From Dipylidium caninum (lineage: Eukaryota; Platyhelminthes; Cestoda; Cyclophyllidea; Dipylidiidae), in NCBI GenBank assembly GCA_017562135.1, contig QEYB01000692.1:34902-98901 (forward strand): a DNA stretch of 64,000 nucleotides, read 5' to 3'. The translations under genes were made by a program, and so were the position numbers. Numbering within the stretch: position 1 is the stretch's first letter; every line of letters starts with the position of its first letter. Positions 48,607 to 60,600 of this stretch are shown here, in pieces. The notes beneath the pieces are model-generated. The model did not search any database. It worked only from the letters and a program-made list of their open reading frames with translations, and was not told the origin of the DNA.

Positions 48607-49074
48607 ATGGGAGCCGTAAAGTCCTAGGATTTTGACGGTTCATATTACGTCGCATTAAAGTGGGGAAATGATGTCATCGGATTGCCATATCTAAGGTGTG
48701 GGGATATTTAACTGTATTCGGTGCCGCACCCATTCATTTATCATTTGATTTCAGCTACACATATGGAAATATGAATGGGTATCTGATCTCCTTCATGAAT
48801 ATCACTGGGGGACAAACCATTTGGTTCAATGCAGCGATGATGACCGGGCTTGTTATTCTAATGCCACTCGGTGACTGGCTACAGTCGCTCATTGGTTTTC
48901 GTCCAGTGGTGGCATTCAGCTGTATTTTGATCAGGTACATGAAACTGCTCTACAGAACGCATTTTCAATTCAGCGGTGGACTTACACTTTCGGCGTTCAC
49001 GGTTTCCAAGGAACTTGGACCGTTCATAGTCACTTACTCTGTGATGTTCGAATCTGGAATGGGTCGCTCGTACG
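48607..49074 (+). pseudogene. N-terminal part of an MFS transporter gene (TM1-3), cut at the palindrome boundary
   Basis: Proposed exons 48607-48615 (Met-Gly-Ala), 48696-48934 and 48974 to the break at 49074. The first exon is tentative: ATG with donor GTAAAG, phase 0, joining to VWGYLTVFGAAPIHLSF. The second join spans only 39 bp (GTACAT ... TTCAG) and keeps frame: CILI then SGGLTLSAFTV. The protein shows the MFS N-terminal pattern: glycine-rich TM1, SYTYGNMNGYLISFM, TM2 (MTGLVILMPLGDWLQ, then IGFR), TM3, and the TM4 entry VTYSVMFESGMGRSYA. About 116 residues are present. At 49075 the sequence switches into the right arm and continues out of frame, so the open reading frame running to 49226 is a chimera. 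This is likely the missing 5' end of the C-terminal half at 41060-42504, or of a close paralogue. Confidence 0.75.
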
Positions 49075-49153
49075 CACGACCGACGCGAAAGAATTTTGGT
49101 ACATATTTGACCTTGATGACTGCAGTCTGTCCCCTCTGCTTTGGAGGGTGTGA
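49075..49153 (+). pseudogene. duplicate of the last 26 codons of the MFS gene
   Basis: This is the reverse complement of 41060-41138. It encodes, in the original frame, the acidic tail with KEFWYIFDLDD and SLSPLLWRV before TGA at 49151-49153. Relative to the N-terminal MFS exon that precedes it, it is in a different reading frame, so it cannot serve as that gene's natural 3' end. Confidence 0.8.
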
Positions 49154-50063
49154 GCATTCAGCCACGTTTGCGTTAACTTCAAGATTTTACACTGATGCGT
49201 TATTCTTCACTCTGGACTGCTCATGAGACCTCATCTGCTCTAAGCTGTGCCATTCCAATAGGGGAACAATAAGGTCTCCAGGTGGCGAGTAGTGATAGTC
49301 GCACAGGTGTCCTTTCTCTTCCACACCAGGCTCTGATGTGGTGGTTAAGCCCGGTGGGGTACCTGCTGGCCATCGATGTCATGAAGAAGTGAGTTCGCAA
49401 TCGACAACGCTTGCCTTTACTGTAAATCCATTGCAAACTTCGAAATACTTAGGAGAAATTGGTGTCTCTCACATGCCTCTCCCCTTAATGGTTATACGGA
49501 GGAGTGAGAATAATGCCTCACTGAATTAAGCTCCGACCAGCACCAGAGCGTGGCTGGGTTCAGCCACGTTTCATTTTACTTAAGCAGGTGACATTCAAAT
49601 CATTCGCTGTGCCATCACACCGAAAATGGTGCATAAAGTTGAGGAATGGTCTTAATACAATCAGCTATTTCGTTACTTCATCGCATCCAATGCAGTCGAG
49701 CTCCCGTGCGTTTACTAGCTTGACGTACTTTGCGCTTCTTCCAAAAGTAACTAAATAGGTGTTGCATTGAACTGCAATCGCACTGGGCTGTACATTAAAC
49801 GAAATAAGCGTTGTACGAGAGCCCGACAGTACTTCTCGAAGGCGGCATTGTGCGTGGCGACTGTCATTAAACGAGGTGTGGTCCAAAATTATTTGCAATC
49901 TGGCAAAACTCCGTCACTTGTCACTTGTACATCGGTGATGCACTGCACCATGTGGATGCTGTCCTGCTTAGGGCCACTCTCGCAAATATCAGTCTGCTTC
50001 CACAACCGGGTCGGGATTGTCGCCCGTTCACGGAGGATAATAGTTCCTCCACAACGCCGACCA

Positions 50064-51340
50064 TTATCCTTTCTGCCATAATTCTTCAAGCAGCGGACCG
50101 GGTGATACCAAAAAGGAGGGAGGGACGTGTGACTTCCACGCATGGCTAGTGAAAGCTGGTGTTTGCTTAGGATCCAGCCCACATGTGGCGGGCACAAGCC
50201 CATGACATAGCATCCAACATTTGGGGACATTCATACGTTCTTTCAGAGGCTCTCGATTTTGCAACCTCATAATTATCTCCAGCATGTCGTCATGCAAGCA
50301 AGGACGACGCGAAGCGTCGAATACTCGTCTGCGAACCAGAAGAAATTCACCCCCTTAGCCCTCAGTACCCGCCGACATTATTTTTCGGTGACGATTGCAC
50401 TCATTCACCCTCTTTTTCCCAGTAGATTGTATTACCCGAGGGTAGCAAATAAGGAAGACCACGTCCATTATCGATAAGTTCCTCACAATCAACAATCAGG
50501 TTAGGCGGTTTCACCTGTGTGTCACGCACATTGGTCTGCACGCCCATCCTCATCGCCTTATTACTGTCCACTTAAAGAAATTACGAAAGAATTGCTAAGA
50601 TAGGTGACGACACGAACCCGAGGACCTGAGTGCCGGCGGCGGCCCGTTACTTCTCTACACCGTTAAGAATTTTGATGTCATCGAGGATGGACATCGAGTC
50701 GAAATTGGCCCAACAGCCAATAGTATGCATACCTGTGGTGCTTTTGGTGCCTTGCAAAATGATGGCTCAACCAGGTAACTGTGGCAGTTTTTACATCTCC
50801 GATCTGCCTCAAGCATCTATTCGCTTTCTACGAAATATCTCCGGTGAAAAATAGCTCGCACCTGTCATCCGCTAGTGATACACATCTTACATTTGAAGAG
50901 TTAAATTCCACACGCCTCTTTCGTGTACGTGAGGGAGCAAATCGTGCTAGAAAATTGAGAGCCTCACTGGCACACGTTTATCATAATGACCACTGGGAGC
51001 AGGCATTTAATAAGGTACTATGTGGTGGAAGAATCTGTCACAACTGTTCTGAGGCGTGAAAAATGTCAGAATAAGGCTGGTTGGGTGTGAATAGCAGCCT
51101 CTTTAATATCCGTTCACCCGCCGCTGAGGTGATTCAGGATCGGTCTTCACGGAGAAACCACTCACATCTCTTTGAGTAATTCTTTGTGTGACCATGTCTG
51201 TGTCTAGCTGAGTGAGGGCGTGCATTTCGCGACAGCCAAGCACAGAGTGAGGCAAGGAATGTCGCGTGTGAAAGCTCATTCTCGACGTGAAAGGAATCTG
51301 CAGATGGGATGACAGCACGGTCATGCAATTCTGTCGCCAA
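50064..51340 (-). CDS. mirror copy of the three-exon unrecognised gene fragment
   Basis: Right-arm copy of 38870-40147. Exon equivalents lie at about 51340-51166, 50571-50410 and 50328-50064. The middle exon has one extra A close to its 3' end (five A instead of four), which changes its outgoing phase. Which arm is correct cannot be decided from sequence alone. Confidence 0.35.
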
Positions 51341-51932
51341 CTAGAACACAGGTGCTCGACAGTTATCTGGACGGCGAAAGGCAAGGCAACGGTACCATAT
51401 GGGCTTAGCGTAATGAGCAGGTTACGTCAACCGTCCAAGGCCACAATTTGACTGCGTCTCATGTGACACGGTATGCGAACGCGTGGTTGTGCTGACACCC
51501 CGAAGAAACATTAGAATCTTGATGAAAACCGTAAGTCAGAAAGTAATGATTTTGAAGTGTAGATATGTCAAGTTTGAGAATATCTCATGAACTACATAAG
51601 GCGTGGCACAAAGCTTAACACATTCTCCCCATTTCAGGGCTCTTTTCTCCCCCAATTGCTGGTCTCGGAGGAGAAAGGAGGCGTCGTTAGCTTATGATAT
51701 TTTTTGTTAGTCCTGCGAATTAGATGTCATTGACCGCAGCGTTAAATCTAGAGTACAAGTAAATACACCACGACCATGCCAATCAGAATAGCAAAGCTGA
51801 AATAAACGCAACGACAGAGCTTCTCACTACTGCGCAGTAACGCGGAACACGTAACTCATACTAAAATGACGGAACTGACAGGTATTTGAGGAAACACCGC
51901 TTCCCACTGAAACAACCGCCCAAATACGAAAT

Positions 51933-52272
51933 TCACGAGCGACAATTGCGTCGAGTGGTTTTCAAACAGCCTGCGCAAATTGAGTGGTTTATTGCAATTT
52001 CACCTAACATGCCTTGACGTCCAGTGCATTCACTGCCCCAAGTCCTCAGGCCGATTTTATTCAGAACACAATAGCGAACAAATGATTGCTCCAGGTGGGC
52101 TCCCTTCAAATCTATTCTCCGCGCACGAAGTGGCTTAATGCAACTTCTCCTAAAAGGGTGTTTCATGCAGCGCCTTTTGAAGTCCAATAGCATTCCTATT
52201 CTGGCTGCCGTAAGCTTTGCCATCTGGTTGATTGGCCTTCTTCTCCTTCAAATATGAAAGAGCAAGTTCACT
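51933..52272 (-). CDS. mirror copy of the basic Cys-containing open frame
   Basis: Right-arm copy of 37938-38276. The frame from GMLLDF to the stop is intact, but upstream the sequence carries an extra T (AGAATAGG against AGAAAGG), so the first part reads in another frame. Confidence 0.35.
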
Positions 52273-53528
52273 TTAGTCTGTGACTTCTATCATGAGGGGT
52301 TACATTGGGGGCTCACAATTCCTTCTGACATTAAACATCACTTAACGGAGACACGCAGGAAATGTGGCCACTGTGTTCCCCCACGCTTCCTTTTCTGGTA
52401 CACTCTCATCCTTACTCACTTATTTCTCGTTGAGTTGCAAATTTTCGGAAAGAGCTTTACGATTGTTCAATATTTGCGAGTTAATAAGATTCACTTCCAC
52501 AGGGAGGGGACCGCTGTAGATGAGAATATGTGTGCTATTTCAGTCAAGGGAAATCCACTGTGGATGGATCGAGAATGAGCGCCTTAATTGGGAAGGTATG
52601 TTAATTAACAATGGTATATGCGGCTGGCAAGAGGTCTGGTTTTAACAACAGTGCCAATTGACGTAGATCGCAAGACTGTCGTCGAGGCCTTAACTTTGAG
52701 TGTTAAGCACTCTGAAATACATCGCAGGGAGGAGGGAGGGAAGGAAGGAAGGAATTGCAATTTTATCACGACACTTGGATTAAACTACAATCGAAAATTG
52801 GACGCGGCGATTGCAGGAGTTGGGTCGAATACTTGCCGAATTTAGTGGAAAAGGTGCTATTTAAAGAACGGACAAGCAACCCGAGGGCAACACGAGATAG
52901 GTACAGGCAAATGACTGGGTATCTCACTCCACTGTAATCTATGCATCTCAATACTCCGTAGGAAATAAGAAGTTGGAAGGGAGACCTGAGCGAGCTGACC
53001 GGCTCGGAAATACTTTGCGGGTAGATTGAATGGATGCCATCCCGTTTGTATCGACTGCAATATTGCGTAAAAAGCTAAGGAATAGGATTGACTGTAACCC
53101 CCCAAGTGAGCGGAAAAAAGAGAAAGAATGCTCTTCCAAACTCCCAGACGGCGGCGTGTCGAATCACAAGTCTGCTGGGTATTACTTAGCAGCAGTAGCA
53201 GGAGACGGTTACAGTTCACTTACATTAATGCAATGGCACATTCCGCCGCATTTTGTTCAAGGTGGAACACATGTACGAGAGATTCCGGTTAAACTGAATA
53301 CTCACCTCTCACCCAAGTGCTGGCGCACAAGGACAGATGTGACAACAAGAAAGCACAAACAAGTAGTCCCCCACTGACATGATGTGACCCCACCCCTCCA
53401 CAACTCGACAAAGGGGAAGCACACACGCCGCCATTCTAAGAACACACAATGGAGATACGGAAACTCGTGTACCCACGTCTCACACCAAATAGCGAGAAAT
53501 GTATGACAGGAACCACCCAAGGGCTGCG

Positions 53529-53581
53529 TGGATGCGGAGGCAGCCGAGCTTGTCTAGGATCACAAGTTCGAGCCGCATCCA
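53529..53581. other. two-tier hairpin, mirror copy
   Basis: Exact mirror of 36630-36682. On this strand the inner stem is CGAGCTTGT / ACAAGTTCG, fully paired as RNA if G-U is allowed. Confidence 0.6.
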
Positions 53582-53743
53582 TCGGCGAAATGAATAAACA
53601 CTAGCCAAGTTAAAACAAGGCAACAACTCTACCTGAAACAATTACCCACATATTTATACAGATGTCTGGCTCACAACTGCCGTCGACAAGAAATGAGGAG
53701 ACCGGAAGACAACATTGGCAAGTGGAAGAACCTGCCATAAAGG

Positions 53744-54424
53744 CTAATCTGATTCCTCCTCGCTGCTGTTTCTTTCCTCTTCGAAACTGCTTTCAGCCGT
53801 CTCATCCGAATTAGCACCCCGTAAGCCTTCATCATCACTCTTTAACTTACCCACCCGTGTGCACACAGTTACCACTCTCCTCCTCCCTTTCCCTTTTTCC
53901 TCTCCTCTTTCAGAGGCGCGTTCGGATTCAGATTCATATACGGTTTTCGTGGAGTTGGGCTCCTCCCGCTTCGTCCTCGATTCAACGGCTTCGGGAAGCA
54001 AACCTCCTTTCGCTTCAGCCCCACCACCATCTCAGCTCACTGATTTGCTCCCGCAAGACCCCGTCACCGTTTTGGCATTCGACCACTTCAAATCCTCACT
54101 TACGTCCTTCTCATTTCCTTCATTGTCTTTAGGATATGTGTCCTTCTATTGTGACTGATTTCGAAAGTCGTTTGACCGTTTTCCCCCACTTTGTCAGACT
54201 AACACACTCACTATTTGCTTCACCATTTCACGAGGTTGAAGAATCATCCCATTCCCTCACGGAGCTCACATCGACTTCTTCCGATTTCTCGTTTCACCCC
54301 CTCTTTCTTATTTATCACTCTCCAGCTCTTCTGTCGCTGTTCAGTCTACCTCATCGTCGCTCACTTCTCCACTTCCCTTCATGTCCTTTCCTGTCTTCCT
54401 CCTTGTCCGACTTCTTCTAACCTA
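53744..54424 (-). CDS. mirror copy of the charged-protein candidate
   Basis: Right-arm copy of 35788-36475 with the terminal 85-codon frame (54001-53744) identical. A sharply bounded patch of substitutions begins just outside it at about 54457. Confidence 0.3.
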
Positions 54425-54456
54425 CAAAGTACCTAGTGAAGTGCCAAAGTGTACTA

Positions 54457-54600
54457 CTCTGGGAACAGACTCCACGGTTACAGTCCGAAGGTGTAAAGCA
54501 GCGTTGCAATTATAATAACTCCAAAGTATCCATGCAACGTGAGCCATGCTATGTGCATTCGCAGGAATGCATTTGAAGTTCTTCATACTTCCGTTTGCGC
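54457..54600. other. substitution-only divergence patch between the arms
   Basis: Against its mirror (about 35610-35755) this segment has about 15 substitutions, mixed transitions and transversions, with no indel, while flanking sequence on both sides matches perfectly for 100 bases or more. This contrasts with the rest of the arms, where differences are mainly homopolymer indels. It is consistent with a short conversion tract or with error correction using reads from a related locus. Confidence 0.85.
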
Positions 54601-57600
54601 GACGAACTCATCGAATGTTCTCTGAAAACGAGCCACGCAATAAGCTTTATTCATACCGGTCTTGCTCCTGGCAAGGAAATTCCCGTGAACCTAAGAAATG
54701 GTATCGAATCCGCCAGCACCCACAGGTACTCATCTCCGTGGCATGTCAGGGGTAGACGAAGGAAAGGGACTTCGAGCTAAGTTTGCATTCGACATTTTTC
54801 AAATTGGTTAAATCAACTTGCTCAAACTCTATTTTTCTGGCTGCAAGAAGAGCAGACAACATGGGTCGGTTGTTCTTGAACTAAAAAAATTATACACGCT
54901 ACAGAATTCACGCATGGAGACTCCCAGAGGTTGATTAAACCAGTGCCCGCAACGATATCACTGCACCGGAGGGAAACCAAAGGAACCGCAACTGAGGCAA
55001 GAAACTCTGAGAAAATCTACATTTGTGAAGATTGGGGATTTATGAACATCCCTCGGATGCACTTCCTTACTTTTTGCCGACTATGAAGCTGATGGTTAGG
55101 TCAATGAATTTAGGTGACATATTTTCCTTCAGAAATTATTTATTATCATACTGCAGTTTAGATAAGTGAAGAGACTAGCACGTGAAAATACGAGTGCATG
55201 CAATGTGGGGAAAGCGCTTGATAGAAATTTATACATAATACTTAAGATTTATCATTCACTTCCTCAGCAGTCCCAATCATGTGAATCCTTGCCGTGAAAC
55301 AGAGATGGGCGTTCAACAGAGGTCCATATTCAGCACTGCATAACAAAACTTAATGGTGCACGTGAATGTGGCGAATGCCAGGCCAGAATAGGGGCTTCTT
55401 GTAGCCATTTGTCCAACCTATGAATTCCCCGTTGAATTTGAAATATTTGCAATGAGGTAATGCACTTACTCTACAGGTCCAAATTGTATATGATGAAGAT
55501 CTATTTGTACCAGTAAATTTTGCCGCGGTGGCAATACACATCGCGGCTTCTGCTCTACTGTTTACCACTCGTTTCCTTTCGGTGACCACTTAAGCAGATG
55601 GCGCATTTTTGATAATGACCGCCCGACAAATTTGCGACAACCTTGTCAGCCGGAGGATATTACTTTACGCCAGCATTTAAACCCCTATTTTAGGCAGTTA
55701 TGATGCTGAAAGAGTTATGCTGCAGAAATGACTTTGGGCAAATTTGTTAATATCATTCTCGTGGGTCACTGATAGACAACGAGGCCCAGAGATGCCGACC
55801 CGAAAGGCTTTGCGGAAACTTATAAACCCGACAGGCTGTGGAAAAAGAGCACCCTCATATCGATAAGCACAATGTCAAGGGGGTTGTGGAGGAGTGAAGC
55901 CCCGTTTCCATCATGCCTATAAATGCCTCGGTGAATATTTGCTCTTGCGATACTACCGCAGCCTGAGACTTTCCTACGTCATGAAAAGGGTAGAGAACTG
56001 ACGCATGTTATTTGTTGTGTGAAGTATTCTCGCCTTCGTTTCACTATTCATGTGCGAGAATGTCCTCTTTCGATCAACCTATTTCCACCAAGCCCTGGTT
56101 ACCTTCGCAGACCTAACCTCCCGATTCCGCATCAAAAGTTCCTTGCGCCTTTTCTCATTCCCTTCACGATTTTTGCCGCGTTCTTTTATTTAGTCGGAGG
56201 ACTTTAACAACCATCTATTAACGACGGGACTGTCTCTTGAGAGTTTTTGTCCAGATTCTTCGCCTGCCATGCGAATGCCTATCTGAATGTCTGCTGCAGC
56301 CTACAATGTGCATCTATGTTAAGTCTTGTGTTTCGGTCTTGGAGCGTTGGCATTTCAATTATCTTCAGTATGTGCTCTTTTTCCACTTTAGCTTTTCCGA
56401 TGCCGATTTAATTGGGCATCTCATGGAGAGACCAACTTTACTGATCACCTTGCGCAAACCAAATCTTTCAAAATTGAAGTGAATCAATGGCTAAGTTTGT
56501 TCATTCCTTGGTACCCTCGACTTTTATAGAGTTTTATGCCTTCAAGTGGGCGGAGTTGTTATCTTCAACGAGAGTAACCCGATAATTTCTTCCGCCAACA
56601 TTACTATCTCCCTTGTAAGTAAACATTTTGGCATGTAGTGCAAAAACGGTCACCAAATCGACAAATCTAGACGACAATCTGCTTGTTTCATGAAATTGTG
56701 AGGAATGAGATTCATGGTGGCTGCACTTTTCTTTCACAGCACCTCTCCAGGACTTTCGGGGCTGCAGCGTACTGTGCTCCAGATTTCTAACTGAATGAGA
56801 AGCCATATTGGTGTCAAAGGGAAATCATTTTTCCTCAAACTATTACGAGATTTGTCATGCTGACTTATCTTCTTGCCATTGTTGCTACTTTAAGGCAAAT
56901 AGGCAAGTTTCAATGCGGCCTAGATCACGGAATGAACGGCCAACTTATTGGATTGCCTCTACTCTTCCAACTGCGAGACAGGCTTACTTCCATTTAATGC
57001 CTTATTTTTCATCACTTGGGTAAATTAAACACCCATTGTAAATGATGTCAATTTGTTTTAGAGACAGTATTATACGACAGTAGGGTTAATTAATCAAAAA
57101 AAGTAGTAAAAATTTGTGTAAACCATGATACTTACCCTTTTCGGGCTGAAAAAGACGCAGAGTTGGCAAGTGATTACCGAATTGGTGGTCGTGAGTCGTT
57201 TAACCGTTGCAGCTGGGATTTAAAAAAGTCTAACTTTCAGACGACATGTGAGATGTAGGTTGCCTCCACAATTACGCACTGAAGGATATTATCTACGCGC
57301 CCAAATTATTTTAATGTGTGAAACTTAACAGAACCATTTTTCTTAAAACCTTTGATTCATTGAATAATGGAGTTTTATAAAATGACTCGAATGTTGACAG
57401 CCCATCAGTAGCATTTCCAGTTAGTTTGATTAGTATCACCACAATCCCCAATGACGATTAGCCTACGCCGCCTCCTAGCAGACGGATTGGCGAGTCATGG
57501 ACGTGATAAAAGGCATAACCCGCTGCTGCGCGCGCATTCACAGATTCTCCTCAAGTGCGGTGTGCCTTTCAACACTATGCACTCATTTTTCACTTTGACT

Positions 57601-60600
57601 AATGCAAAACCAGAAATGAGGGGATACTGTTTTCGTAGAAATGCTTTCATCTGAATGTTTCGAAACCCACTCGTATGTTATCTAGAATTCGGTAACAGCA
57701 TAGCAAGCCGTGTGATGCCTCACCAATCCGCTTTAATAGCGCAGAAGATCGAAATCGCGCTTTAGCACTCTGATGCATTATCGTCTGGGTCATTTACGCG
57801 ATGCGTGTCTACACTAAATTGAGGTGACATGTCCTACGGTTTTCCAGGAATGTGATAGCAAAAACAGTAAGCTTGCTTGATAAAGTCTATTGTTAAGAAG
57901 ATGCTTATCCTCCTCTTTACTCGCACCCCCATGCATGTCTGAGACAAGAGTTGTTGCCGCCTTTTATACGTGCAAACCCCTGCATTTCTCGAAGTAGGCC
58001 CTCAATTCTCCTCTGTGTTTTATACACGTCTTTCTCTTAACACTGTTTTTAATTATGAAAATAGGTATCCATTCGAGCCGGGTAAACTCTGCCTCCTCTA
58101 CCTCTCACCATGAATGGTATTTTGTTCGTGCTCATCCTTCACTGGCCCATTGCGTGCAATTCAGTGAACAGGTTAACCGCGCTACACCCACTGTAACGGG
58201 CCTAAGATGGGCAAGGCTGGTGCCGGGGCAATTCGATTGCTACATGGGTAACGGTTTGGGAAGTGTGGGAGTATTATTCTTCTCCATTTTTCTACAGACT
58301 TCGTGAAGTTAGTTCACTGATTAATGACTGCGGATCCTGTAAAGTGGAGTGGTTATGACCAACTGAATGTTTCCTACAGTTTCTTCTGCGACGTTAAAAC
58401 CTGATTTATACGGTCATATTCGTTCCAAAATCGACATCATATTGTGCGCATTATTGCGACTTATACTTGATACATTCACCAAAATTTTTCCTTAAATTTC
58501 CAAGTGTCATGTACTCTCTTCAAACTTCCGTGCCTATCTTGACCGATTTCTTCTGATTGCTATCTTATCACGCGTACAAAAATTTCCCCAGCATTTTAAC
58601 CGAGAAATTCACTTTTATTGCCACCGGCATTATGACATACCGCTTCAAGTATGCCCATAAGCCACCTGTTAATTGTCAGAAGGCACAGTAACTGTCAACG
58701 TTGCTATTTCATTGAGTTGGCAACTGAGCAATTGCGCGTTATCTGACAGAAGGCTCTCATATATTTTTGCCATGTTCTGTCTAGTTAAAGTCAGAGAATA
58801 CCCTTCAAATTTGCAGTTATGCTCTTATTCGAGTGTAGATGTAGAAGAGCAAGACGTGTGCTTAAGACTCGGCCTATAGTATAATGTAGTATAGCATATC
58901 ACGGCATAATGTAGTGCAGTACAAGACATTATGTGCCGTAGAATGGAAAGAAACCCTGAAGGAAAGGCAGTGTCGAAACCGTTTGCCACCAGGCCTATTT
59001 GTCTCGTTTGACGCTGCTGAGACCCACAAAGGGAAAATTGTCGCGTCAGATCGTCGGAGGACAACACGTGATGATGCAGAGAAGCTCAATTGATCGCAAT
59101 ACATGCAAAAGCTCGGGTATTGCGGGTACTCGATCTGTGGATAAGGCAACTGGACATTGTGGATTGGAATTGTGTGTAGCTTTACAGAAGTCATGCGTGA
59201 AGACTTCGAGCTACTGAGGGAACAAATGGGCTTAGAGACATAGCAATGGCCCGAGCAATAGTGAAGGAACTCATACTCATGGCCATAAATGCATAAAACG
59301 ACCGAAGTAAAATGTCAAAATTCTCTCGGCGAACAAAAAGCTCTCAACCGATATATGAGGTCTGAGTGTACTTAAAAAGTGTATTTATATTTATGTAAAT
59401 GGACGTTGGGTGAAAACTATGCAACAAATTACATGCGACAGTAGCAGGAGGTAAATAGTAGTAGGCGGCATTCCCAAAGCTGTTTCCAATGGTAGCGTTA
59501 AACTCGGACACCTCGCACAATTTGCTCAGTCCGAACATCTCGCGGGCAGGAGGACTCCTTCTTTGCAACTCACTCCACGCCCACCGACTCCGACGCACAT
59601 GCCGCCAACTGATATGGCGGACCCTAGTAGGTTTTCAGAGGATAGAGACGACCTTTTCATGTGACTCAGGTCACAATCGCGACCGCACCTAGGTGAGTAG
59701 TGGAAGCCCAGCGACCATTGACAAAAGTCGCGTCATTCGAAGGACCTCACTTATTATGGATTGTTTCCTCGGCCTCCTAGTGCACCTCCTTCTGCCCACC
59801 TACATCCCAGTACTGATGGTTTTAATTTACAATGTGCCTATGCAGCTCTCTAACACTGCTGCAAACACACTCAACGAACACACAAATTCTCCTCCGTGCA
59901 TTATAAGGTCTCACTTTCCACCAGCAGGACAGGTGAGCAGTGGCGAAAAGATGGAAAAAAGAGGAAGTTAAAGTGTAGTGAGAGAGGCACATTATTGGGT
60001 GCCATTCTTATGAGCAGCAGTTAACAATGATTCCGAGAATTTCTATCCATCTCGCTACACTCATTTGGTTGCTTGACCGTCAGCAAGCTCCTAACCTCAA
60101 GCAATTGAAGGACGAGCTACAAAGGCAAGAAAATGGAAAAGAGTCTTCTCAGTTAGAGAAGAGTGAATACACACACAATCAGACCCGGTGAAATCCGTCA
60201 GTGGGGTGAGTGAAGAAGAATGAAATTAAACTCGAATGTCGGTTCTGCAACCTCGTAGTTGTCGTAGTTGTCGTCACGCAAGCAAGAACGTCGAGAAGCT
60301 CCGATTCCGCCATAATGTTGGGGGACACGTCAGAAAGCGGATCGAAATCCATTCGTCGTAGCTCTCTGTAGCCTCCAACATCCTTTTTACACAAATCTAT
60401 TGCGGGATTTGGAGGTCGAAAACACACCTTTTCCCAACATTTCCTTCGATTTTCTTTTATGTTTTACATTGAAGTAAGAATGAAATGACACTTTACTGTC
60501 GCAGGAATAAGAAACAAAGTTCAAAAATTCTCCTTTTCCTCCATTTTGGATTTAAGACCATTTCTGCACGAGATATCACCAAGTTCCCCCACGTACACCT

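Larger units (their letters stand above)
41139..49074. other. single-copy loop between the two palindrome arms
   Basis: This 7,936-bp segment is not repeated elsewhere in the window except for two internal direct repeats. It contains the outward-facing halves of the MFS gene at its edges and the lipase gene in the middle. Recombination between the arms would invert it without loss. Confidence 0.85.

Noticed and set aside
48696..49226. A single 176-codon protein on the plus strand
   Set aside because: It reads through a 39-bp intron and across the palindrome boundary into the wrong frame of the MFS last exon; the part after 49074 is not a natural C-terminus.
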